Shown here in pieces: positions 1-5,488 of a stretch of 7,394 bases of DNA. The notes under the pieces were generated by a model. That model worked only from the letters and a program-made list of their open reading frames with translations, made no database searches and was not told where the DNA came from. The DNA is taken from positions 1 through 7,394 of the forward strand of contig CAYHBN010000068.1 of assembly GCA_964354865.1 (NCBI GenBank), given 5' to 3'. A program made the position numbers and the translations under genes. Source of the stretch: JAHFJU01 sp964354865. GTDB taxonomy: Bacteria; Patescibacteriota; Gracilibacteria; UBA1369; UM-FILTER-53-11. Each line of letters opens with the position of its first letter. Position 1 is the first letter of the stretch.

Positions 1-206
1 ACAGTAATGCTTCCTTCGTTTTTTATTTCGGCCGGAATAGAATAATTAATTGCAATTTCAAGATTTGTCGCAGAAAGAAACAAACTTTTACCCGAAGCTT
101 TTAATAAAATATTATTGAGAACCGGAAGTGTTGATGAGTTATTTACTGCGAGGCTGACAATGTCTAAAGCGAATTTCAGATTTTTCTGTGAACACGTAAG
201 TTTCAT
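1..206 (-). CDS. dnaN: DNA polymerase III beta subunit (sliding clamp), N-terminal fragment
   Basis: The sliding clamp is a ring-shaped dimer that encircles DNA and tethers DNA polymerase III. Only the first 68 codons are present; the gene continues past the left edge. The reading begins MKLTCSQKNLKFALDIVS and continues through NNSSTLPVLNNILLKA and then LFLSATNLEIAINY. This is the usual order of beta-clamp domain 1: an opening strand and helix, the 'LPVLxNILL' stretch, then 'L.ATNLEI.I'. The ATG at 206 is chosen because this is where clamp proteins normally begin. No Shine-Dalgarno sequence precedes it; a TATAAT lies 11 bases upstream, so the mRNA should have almost no leader. Upstream lies a repeat-rich non-coding region rather than dnaA, which is often found there in other bacteria. 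Identification is firm; nothing can be said about domains 2 and 3. Confidence 0.93.
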   Translation of the reverse strand, partial: MKLTCSQKNLKFALDIVSLAVNNSSTLPVLNNILLKASGKSLFLSATNLEIAINYSIPAEIKNEGSIT

Positions 207-217
207 AAAGTAAGCTT

Positions 218-223
218 ATTATA
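218..223 (-). promoter_or_regulatory. Probable -10 box of dnaN
   Basis: A perfect TATAAT on the minus strand lies 11 bases before the dnaN ATG. No convincing -35 hexamer is visible at 16 to 18 bases upstream, where the sequence is T-rich. With a start site about seven bases past the box, the leader would be only about four to five bases long. Confidence 0.55.
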
Positions 224-424
224 CAAGAGTACTTACTAAAGAAAATAAGAAAGAATATAAATATATTTATTTGATGATGATGATAGGGGGTTGTTATTTA
301 ATATAAAACATTGTGAAATCATATAGAATGGTTTTTATGGATTTTTTTAGCTCTACTTAAGCAATAGACAATCCTCGACAGTACGATCCCCTAGAATCCT
401 TAACCTGTAGTTTTTTTTAAGTAC

Positions 425-611
425 GTTCAAAACTAGTTCAAATTATGTTCAAAGCGGTTCAAAACTCTGTGCAGAACATATCAACAACTGTCGACTTGAA
501 TTGAACAAGAAAGTGTAAAACCATACTTTTGAACAGTGAGCGGTTCAAAGTAATTTCTAGGGCGGGGTAAAAGTTTTACACATCGGTGTGCAAAACAGGT
601 TGGTTTTGAAC
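425..611. repeat. GTTCAAA heptamer cluster (7 exact copies, 1 near copy)
   Basis: Exact GTTCAAA occurs at 425-431, 436-442, 447-453, 457-463 and 543-549. The exact reverse complement TTTGAAC occurs at 528-534 and 605-611, and a one-mismatch copy (ATTGAAC) at 500-506. The first four are direct repeats with start-to-start spacings of 11, 11 and 10 bases, close to one helical turn, so they would all face one side of the DNA. The copies at 528-534 and 543-549 form an inverted pair. By chance about 0.06 copies would be expected in this 0.5 kb region on both strands. I noticed only two other copies in the window (6269-6275 and 6415-6421, both inside the flippase gene), about the number expected by chance. 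This looks like a multi-site landing platform for a DNA-binding protein; which one is unknown. Confidence 0.85.
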
Positions 612-632
612 AATTACAACACCTTGTCTACA
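468..632. promoter_or_regulatory. Cluster of DnaA-box-like 9-mers
   Basis: Known DnaA boxes follow TTATCCACA, with TTTTCCACA as a common variant. Candidates here are TTTTACACA at 574-582 (plus) and TTTTGCACA at 587-595 (minus), each one mismatch from TTTTCCACA and facing each other four bases apart. Weaker ones are TTTTACACT at 512-520 (minus), TTCTGCACA at 468-476 (minus) and TTGTCTACA at 624-632 (plus), each two mismatches from a known form. No exact TTATCCACA is present. The clustering and the facing pair make DnaA binding plausible, but the box consensus of this lineage is unknown to me. Confidence 0.5.
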
Positions 633-676
633 CCCCCGGTGCACAAAATTTCGTGACTATTTATAAAAAAAGGTAC

Positions 677-699
677 AAAAAAACCGCCCTTTAGGACGG
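677..699 (-). terminator. Rho-independent terminator of RNase J gene
   Basis: Read on the minus strand, CCGTCC then TAAA then GGGCGG forms a stem of six pairs (699 with 684 inward to 694 with 689) closing a four-base loop, followed by seven U at 683-677. One pair is U-G, which is stable in minus-strand RNA but would be an A-C mismatch on the plus strand, so the terminator works for the minus direction. It starts about 20 bases past the RNase J stop codon. Confidence 0.88.
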
Positions 700-719
700 C
701 TTTTCTATTATTTCTCTTT

Positions 720-2645
720 TTATAACTCGACAACTATTGGCAAAACGAGTGGATGTCTATCAATCTTCTTATGGGTAAAACGATCAAGTTGGCCCCGTAC
801 AAAGGCTTTCACGTCGCCGCGCTTCCATGGTTTACAGCGTTCGCACGACTCGTTATATGACCGTATAGATAGGTCGGTCATATCTTTCACGAGCCGCTCA
901 GCTTCACTCTTATAAATGAATCCACGCGTGATAATATCGGGGTCTCTCAGTAGTTTCTTTGTCTGTGCGTCAACAGTAAAGACAACAACAAGCACGCCGT
1001 TTTCAGACATAATTTGTCTGTCTATAATAATTTCGGCACCAATATCGCCGATGCCCTTGCCGTCGATCATCACGTAATTCGAGCTCACTTTTTCGCCTGT
1101 TTTAAAGCATTCTCCATCGCGAATTTCCATTACGTCGCCGTTTTCTAAGATCATCGTATTGTCTTCTTTCATACCCAAATCTCGGCCAATTTCGCAGTGC
1201 GCGTAGCGCATATAGAGTTCGCCGTGAACCGGTACAAGGAATCGAGGTTTGACCAGATTAATCATGAGCTTCAAATCCTCTCGTTGCGCGTGCCCAGAGG
1301 TATGAACATCCATCACTTGGTTGAAGATAACCTTTGCGCCCATGCGTACGAGATTATTAATAACGCTAAAGATAGAACGTTCGTTGCCCGGAATCGGTGA
1401 AGACGAAAGAATAATAGTATCTCCTTTTTTAATTTTCACACTTGGATGGTCGTCAAGAGACATACGCGCAAGCGCCGAAGCGGCTTCGCCCTGCGCTCCC
1501 GTTGTAATAATAAGGCAATGTTCATCTTTAATACGCCCCATTTTATTAATAGGATTTATGAGCCCTGGAGGTGCCTTAATATAGGCGAGTTCTTGTGCTA
1601 TTTGAATGTTGTCCGACATTGAGCGGCCCGAAATGTAGACCTTTCGGCCATTGCGTGCTGCTGCGTTAACTATGTACTGAATGCGTCCGATAAGGGACGA
1701 AAAGGCTGCAATAATAATTCGTCCTTTTGAGTTTTCGATAATTCCATCGAGTGTTGAGCCGATCTTTTTTTCAGAAACCGTGTTGCCTGGTTTAAGGGCA
1801 TTTGTTGAGTCTGAGAAAAGTGCCGCAATCCCCTGTTGCGAAAGGGCTGCGATTTTTGAGTAGTCGGCTGGGTGTTGAAAAACCGGAGTGAAATCAAATT
1901 TAAAGTCACCGGTATGTACAATTTTCCCCGCGGGAGTCGAAAGAACGACACCACAGCTATCGGGAATTGAGTGATTCACGCGGAACCAATCAATGCCAAA
2001 GTGGCCGAGCTTCATTGGGATTTTTGGATCGATCACATGCAACTTCGCCTGTTTCACCATGTTAAACTCCTCTAATCGTTTTTTTACCAATGCAATAGTG
2101 AGTTTCGCGCCGTAAATAGGGGGAAAACCGAGCTTTGGCAAAATGTACGGAATCGCACCAATATGGTCTAGGTGACCGTGTGTAATTAAAATACCGCGAA
2201 CTTTGTGAGCCTTGTCGTTCAAGTAGGTAATATCGGGTATGACATAGTCAACGCCGAGCATATCTTCTTCGGGAAACTGAAAGCCCATATCGACGATAAC
2301 AATGTCGTTTTCGTATTCAAAGACCATCATGTTCTTACCGACTTCATCGAGTCCTCCAAGAGGAATACAGCGTAGTGCGCCGGGTTTGCCTTTGTGATGA
2401 GGGTGGGGCGGCTTAGCTGCAAGGTGATTTTGCTTAGCTGCGGGATGACGACCACCGTGGGTGGAGCCGATCGCACGCTTAACAAAGTTTTTTTCGTTGT
2501 GAATTTGAGCGGGCGCATGCCTTTTCTCATCCACGTTTTTTGTGTGAGGGGGATGTACTGTGTGGGGGGTCGTAGCAACCGTTTCCGATTCACTTGAACC
2601 TCCGAGAGTTTTTGCAATCCAATCCTCTAATTTTTCATCTGACAT
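720..2645 (-). CDS. rnj: Ribonuclease J (metallo-beta-lactamase / beta-CASP family)
   Basis: RNase J is a zinc-dependent 5'-to-3' exonuclease and endonuclease of mRNA decay and rRNA maturation in bacteria lacking RNase E. This protein has 641 residues; B. subtilis RNase J1 has 555. The core starts near residue 90 (GALRCIPLGGLDEVGKN). Metal-ligand motifs are THGHLDH (His156, His158, Asp160, His161), His225 in VNHSIPDS, Asp247 in HTGDF and His474 in PVHGE. The beta-CASP signature HTSGHA starts at His448. The C-terminal domain, from about 525, ends HPLVLPIVVEL in the usual way. Residues 1-85 are a low-complexity tail rich in His, Pro and Lys, probably disordered. The ATG at 2645 is kept because a TATAAT lies just upstream and the tail is continuous with the core; an internal start cannot be excluded. 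There is no Shine-Dalgarno sequence. The gene lies 45 bases after a small unknown gene and ends at a strong terminator. Confidence 0.95.
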   Translation of the reverse strand: MSDEKLEDWIAKTLGGSSESETVATTPHTVHPPHTKNVDEKRHAPAQIHNEKNFVKRAIGSTHGGRHPAAKQNHLAAKPPHPHHKGKPGALRCIPLGGLDEVGKNMMVFEYENDIVIVDMGFQFPEEDMLGVDYVIPDITYLNDKAHKVRGILITHGHLDHIGAIPYILPKLGFPPIYGAKLTIALVKKRLEEFNMVKQAKLHVIDPKIPMKLGHFGIDWFRVNHSIPDSCGVVLSTPAGKIVHTGDFKFDFTPVFQHPADYSKIAALSQQGIAALFSDSTNALKPGNTVSEKKIGSTLDGIIENSKGRIIIAAFSSLIGRIQYIVNAAARNGRKVYISGRSMSDNIQIAQELAYIKAPPGLINPINKMGRIKDEHCLIITTGAQGEAASALARMSLDDHPSVKIKKGDTIILSSSPIPGNERSIFSVINNLVRMGAKVIFNQVMDVHTSGHAQREDLKLMINLVKPRFLVPVHGELYMRYAHCEIGRDLGMKEDNTMILENGDVMEIRDGECFKTGEKVSSNYVMIDGKGIGDIGAEIIIDRQIMSENGVLVVVFTVDAQTKKLLRDPDIITRGFIYKSEAERLVKDMTDLSIRSYNESCERCKPWKRGDVKAFVRGQLDRFTHKKIDRHPLVLPIVVEL

Positions 2646-2659
2646 AATATTGTAGAACC

Positions 2660-2665
2660 ATTATA
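2660..2665 (-). promoter_or_regulatory. Probable -10 box of the RNase J gene
   Basis: A perfect TATAAT on the minus strand lies 14 bases before the RNase J ATG, in the 45-base gap after the upstream small gene. No good -35 is present at normal spacing; TTAACA lies 23 bases upstream, which is too far. The predicted leader is about seven to eight bases with no Shine-Dalgarno sequence. RNase J may thus have its own promoter and also be read through from the small gene. Confidence 0.55.
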
Positions 2666-2690
2666 CACAATGTTGAGCGAGAAAGCTTTG

Positions 2691-3080
2691 TTAACGAGCA
2701 ACTTCACCGTTTTTGAGCATTTCTTTTCGGATTTGCTCTTTGCGAGCTTCAGAATCTGCTTTTGCTTTTGCGCGGCCTTCGGCGTTGTCTGAATACCTCT
2801 TGGGGCCCTTTGCCCTAATTGCTGCTTCTGTAGCTGCGTTGGTCGCAATCACTTCATCAGTTGAATCTAGGGAAACCGTCCAAAGTTTATCGTTGGTATT
2901 TGCTTTGTTTGCAAATGCCAACCCCCTTTCTCCTTTAGCGGCTTCAGCGGCGGCTCGAGTTTCAATTGGGCCAATATCCAGAGATTCACCGCTGTCTAAG
3001 TCAGGATTTATTGGTGGTTTAACGATATTTCGATCCGTATCGCTAGGCGCGGCAGCCTTAGGTCTTAGTGGTTCAGCCAT
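2691..3080 (-). CDS. Small Ala- and charge-rich protein of unknown function
   Basis: I do not recognise this 129-residue protein. It has no signal peptide, membrane segment or cysteine. Residues 1-40 are Pro/Asp-rich and probably disordered. Residues 41-55 and about 85-125 are rich in Ala, Glu, Lys and Arg (for example EGRAKAKADSEARKEQIRKE) and likely form charged helices, perhaps a coiled coil. A short middle piece (KLWTVSLDSTDEV) is more strand-like. It is taken as real because its codons show strong first-position purine and G preference and the composition is that of a soluble protein; an opposite-strand frame is open over nearly the same span but reads as a poor protein. There is no Shine-Dalgarno sequence. 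A weak TGTTATCTT (-10 box 3107-3112) could start it with a leader of about 20 bases. It reads toward RNase J, so a two-gene unit with that ribonuclease is possible. Confidence 0.65.
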   Translation of the reverse strand: MAEPLRPKAAAPSDTDRNIVKPPINPDLDSGESLDIGPIETRAAAEAAKGERGLAFANKANTNDKLWTVSLDSTDEVIATNAATEAAIRAKGPKRYSDNAEGRAKAKADSEARKEQIRKEMLKNGEVAR

Positions 3081-3161
3081 TGTGTTTGTGTGTTAAGTAA
3101 TAAATTAAGATAACAGTTCATAGCATGATACCATTTTTTGCTCCTTTTTTCAAGCGGGGGG

Positions 3162-3170
3162 TGGTAGTAT
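3162..3170 (+). promoter_or_regulatory. Extended -10 promoter of murD
   Basis: TGGTAGTAT fits the extended -10 form TGnTAtaaT. The hexamer ends six bases before the murD ATG, so transcription should begin at or within a base or two of the A of the start codon, giving a leaderless mRNA. No clear -35 exists, which extended -10 promoters tolerate. The site is in the 96-base spacer between the divergent small gene and murD. Confidence 0.55.
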
Positions 3171-3176
3171 GCGCCC

Positions 3177-4451
3177 ATGCGAATTGCCATATTAGGGCTA
3201 GGGGTTGAGGGGAAATCGATTGCGCGATACCTTTATTCTCAGGGCGAAAAAGACATAACAATTTGTGACGAGAAGCTCGCTGAGTTGCCGAAGGAATTTT
3301 GTTGGGCGCCTTCGAGACTTGGCCTTGATGCGTTTAAAAACCTTGCAGATTTCGACTTTATCTTTAGAAGCCCCGGGGTCGCGTATACAAGACCTGAGTT
3401 GCACGGGCTTGAATCCAAATTATCAAGCGTGACGAGGTTCTTTTTTGAAAAGTGCCCGGCAAAAATTATTGGTGTGACCGGTACGAAGGGGAAAGGTACG
3501 ACGTCATCGCTACTGACAGAGATGATTACAGAGGATTTTAAACTTAATCACCCGGGAAAGCGCGTGTTTTTGGGCGGGAATATTGGTGTTCCGCCTACTG
3601 ATTTTTTGGCCGACGTCACGAAAGATGATTTAGTTGTGTTGGAGCTTTCGAGTTTTCAATTACAAGATTTAGCGGTGAGTCCGCACGTGGCAGTAGTGCT
3701 GGGAATTACTGATGATCATCAAGATCAGCATGGCAGTTTGCAGGAATATTATGATGCGAAAAAAAACGTTGTTACGTTTCAGAAGTTGGGCGATTTTGCT
3801 CTTATTGACGCCGAAAACGAGATTAGTATGGGATTTGAAACAGCGACGAAGGCGAAGGTGGTTTTTGTAAAAAGTAGCGACGAAAAAGTTACTGATACTC
3901 AGTTGCCCGGCGCTCATAATCTTAAAAATATTTCTATGGCGGCGGCCGCAGCGCGTTGTGTTGGGGTGAGTGAATCAGCGATTTCACATGTGATAAAAAC
4001 GTGGAAAGGGCTCCCGCATCGACTCCAATTTATTGTAGAAAAAGACGGGGTGAAGTTTTATAATGACTCTGCTTCGACAAATCCTTCAACCACCATTGCG
4101 GCGATAAAAAGTTTCACACAACCAATCACCGTTATTCTAGGTGGCTCAGACAAAAATCTCGATTTTAATTCTCTTGCGCAAGAAATCGCGAATAACGCAA
4201 ATGTGAAAAGAGTGGTTCTAATGGGGCAAACGAGCTCTAAAATTGAAAAAGCACTCGATGTTGCATGTGTAGGCCGAACGGCGCCTCTCGAAATTATCTT
4301 GGCTGAGAATTATATGGAGGCATTTATGGTCGCAAAACTCACTGCTGTATCTGGTGATGTGGTACTTCTCTCCCCCGCGTGTGCCAGCTTTGGTTTGTTT
4401 AAAAATTACATCGAGCGCGGTGATCTTTTTAGTAAATTTGTGAGGGAATAA
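3177..4451 (+). CDS. murD: UDP-N-acetylmuramoylalanine--D-glutamate ligase (MurD)
   Basis: MurD adds D-glutamate to UDP-MurNAc-L-Ala in the cytoplasm using ATP, the second amino-acid step of peptidoglycan precursor synthesis. The 424-residue length is normal (E. coli has 438). Visible in order: an N-terminal Rossmann-like UDP-binding domain (AILGLGVEGKS, residues 4-14); the ATP P-loop GVTGTKGKGTTS (99-110); ELSSFQL (156-162); DDHQDQHGS (179-187); a Lys at 195 or 196 in the place of the carbamylated lysine; GAHNLKN (245-251); the third domain with HRLQF (281-285), NDSASTNPSTT (296-306), ILGGSDKNLDF (320-330) and LSPACASFGLFKNYIERGD (398-416). One oddity: the common NDSKATN reads NDSASTN, so the usual Lys is Ala299. 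The ATG at 3177 is where MurD proteins begin and is preceded by a -10 box rather than a ribosome binding site. A 42-base gap separates it from fic. Confidence 0.96.
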   Translation: MRIAILGLGVEGKSIARYLYSQGEKDITICDEKLAELPKEFCWAPSRLGLDAFKNLADFDFIFRSPGVAYTRPELHGLESKLSSVTRFFFEKCPAKIIGVTGTKGKGTTSSLLTEMITEDFKLNHPGKRVFLGGNIGVPPTDFLADVTKDDLVVLELSSFQLQDLAVSPHVAVVLGITDDHQDQHGSLQEYYDAKKNVVTFQKLGDFALIDAENEISMGFETATKAKVVFVKSSDEKVTDTQLPGAHNLKNISMAAAAARCVGVSESAISHVIKTWKGLPHRLQFIVEKDGVKFYNDSASTNPSTTIAAIKSFTQPITVILGGSDKNLDFNSLAQEIANNANVKRVVLMGQTSSKIEKALDVACVGRTAPLEIILAENYMEAFMVAKLTAVSGDVVLLSPACASFGLFKNYIERGDLFSKFVRE

Positions 4452-4458
4452 GGTTTTA

Positions 4459-4487
4459 TTGCTAAACGGTGATTGGTTGGATATAAT
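4459..4487 (+). promoter_or_regulatory. Promoter of the fic gene (-35 TTGCTA, 17 bases, -10 TATAAT)
   Basis: TTGCTA (4459-4464) is four of six to TTGACA and sits 17 bases before a perfect TATAAT (4482-4487). The -10 ends six bases before the fic ATG, the same distance as at murD, so a leaderless transcript is predicted. The promoter fills the short gap after murD, so fic is probably expressed independently, though no terminator separates them. Confidence 0.65.
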
Positions 4488-4493
4488 TGATTC

Positions 4494-5438
4494 ATGCCTA
4501 TCCAACCCCTATTGATGCCTAAGGGCTTACTTGCATCTCTTGAGACAAATCTAAAGAAGCTTAATTTATTACGCCCGATTTCAACTTCGATGCTTCTAAA
4601 ACTGAAGGAGCGTTTTGAGGTCGAGATGACATATAACTCAAATGCAATAGAGGGGAATTCTTTAACACTCAAAGAAACATATTGGGTGGTTCAAGAGGGG
4701 CTTACGGTCAAGGGAAAGCCCTTAAAAGACGCACTCGAAGCGAAGAATCACAAAGAAGCGTTGGATTTTTTATATGAAATTGTCGAACAGGATTCTCACG
4801 TTACCTTCTCGGAACGGACTATCAGAGAACTTCACTCTCTTATTATTCAAGATATCGATAGAGACAAAGCGGGTAGGTACAGAACAATTGAGGTATTTAT
4901 AAGTGGAACCGAGCATAAGCCTCCATTGCCAACAGAAGTTCCTATGAAAATGAATGAGCTTGTTTTGTGGGCTCATGATAACGAAGGGAAAATGAACGTG
5001 ATTGAATTCGCAACGATCCTTCACCACAAATTTGTGCATATTCACCCTTTCGAAGACGGGAATGGAAGAACTGGTAGGCTTTTGATGAACATTTTTTTAT
5101 TGAGACACGGGTTCCCCATCGGTATCATTCAGAAAACAGATAGGCATCGATATTATCAGGCACTTCGACTGGCCGATGCAGGAAAATACGCGATGCTCGT
5201 TCGCTTGGTTGCCCAAGCGGTGCTGCGATCTTTGCATTCTTATCTCGATGTACTCACTCCTTCATCTGAAAAAGAACCATCATTACGCCTTGTCGAGTTG
5301 GCAATAAAAACACCATACTCTGCCGCGTATTTGGGAAAACTGGCAAAGGAGGGTCGGATAGATGCCTATAAACGAGGACGGAATTGGTATTCGACGTTCT
5401 CGGCCCTTGAAAATTACATCAAGGCTAAATCAAAATAA
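4494..5438 (+). CDS. Fic domain protein, predicted AMP-transferase, with C-terminal helix-turn-helix-like domain
   Basis: Fic enzymes usually transfer AMP from ATP to a hydroxyl side chain of a target protein. This 314-residue protein has the complete active-site motif HPFEDGNGRTGR at residues 184-195 with catalytic His184. Upstream, SNAIEGN (49-55) matches the autoinhibitory (S/T)xxxE(G/N) helix, with Glu53 placed to block productive ATP binding. That makes it a class II Fic with the inhibitor in its own N-terminus, not a toxin with a separate antitoxin; no antitoxin-like gene is adjacent. AGRYRT (126-131) and SGTEHKPPLP (137-146) are typical of the family. Residues 263-312 (LRLVELAIKTPYSAAYLGKL and on to GRNWYSTFSALENYI) resemble a small excisionase/MerR-like helix-turn-helix, perhaps for DNA or target recognition. 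No signal peptide or membrane segment: cytoplasmic. The target is unknown. The ATG at 4494 follows its own promoter by six bases. Confidence 0.92.
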   Translation: MPIQPLLMPKGLLASLETNLKKLNLLRPISTSMLLKLKERFEVEMTYNSNAIEGNSLTLKETYWVVQEGLTVKGKPLKDALEAKNHKEALDFLYEIVEQDSHVTFSERTIRELHSLIIQDIDRDKAGRYRTIEVFISGTEHKPPLPTEVPMKMNELVLWAHDNEGKMNVIEFATILHHKFVHIHPFEDGNGRTGRLLMNIFLLRHGFPIGIIQKTDRHRYYQALRLADAGKYAMLVRLVAQAVLRSLHSYLDVLTPSSEKEPSLRLVELAIKTPYSAAYLGKLAKEGRIDAYKRGRNWYSTFSALENYIKAKSK

Positions 5439-5488
5439 TTACCATCCCCTCTTTCTCCTCTATTCGCTTCTAAACCCTCTGCCCTCAC

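Larger units (their letters stand above)
207..676. other. Gene-free region, candidate replication origin (oriC)
   Basis: I see no protein or RNA gene between the dnaN start and the RNase J terminator. The left part (207-360) is strongly AT-rich, including an A/T-only run of about 18 bases near 255-272 and a (GAT)4 run at 273-284, and could serve as an unwinding element. The right part (425-650) carries seven exact GTTCAAA/TTTGAAC heptamers and one near copy, about five 9-mers resembling DnaA boxes, an exact 9-base inverted pair GTGTAAAAC (513-521) and GTTTTACAC (573-581), and an 8-base inverted pair CCCTAGAA (389-396) and TTCTAGGG (555-562). Location beside dnaN, an AT-rich segment next to a repeat cluster, and genes diverging on either side are typical of bacterial origins. 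The origin role is inferred. A large regulatory region for dnaN is the main alternative. Confidence 0.6.

Noticed and set aside
272..286. (GAT)4 run as a DnaA-trio element
   Set aside because: DnaA-trios read 5'-(T/A)A(G/A)-3'; neither strand of the GAT run gives that series. It may be a simple repeat in the AT-rich segment.
425..611. CRISPR array
   Set aside because: The repeat unit is only 7 bases, spacings are 10 to 11 bases or irregular, orientation is mixed and no cas gene is near.
207..719. tRNA or structured RNA gene in the gap
   Set aside because: No cloverleaf, T-arm consensus or long stem was seen apart from the RNase J terminator.
1670..1954. Minus-strand frame inside the RNase J gene
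   Set aside because: It lies wholly within the strongly supported RNase J frame in another phase and reads as a meaningless peptide.
2713..3096. Plus-strand 127-codon frame opposite the small unknown gene
   Set aside because: Its product is a Ser/Ala/Leu-rich reading with no recognisable domain, and the minus frame has better coding bias. It looks like an antisense shadow.
4494..5438. Fic as the toxin of a Fic/antitoxin pair
   Set aside because: The inhibitory motif is within the same protein and no small antitoxin gene lies next to it.
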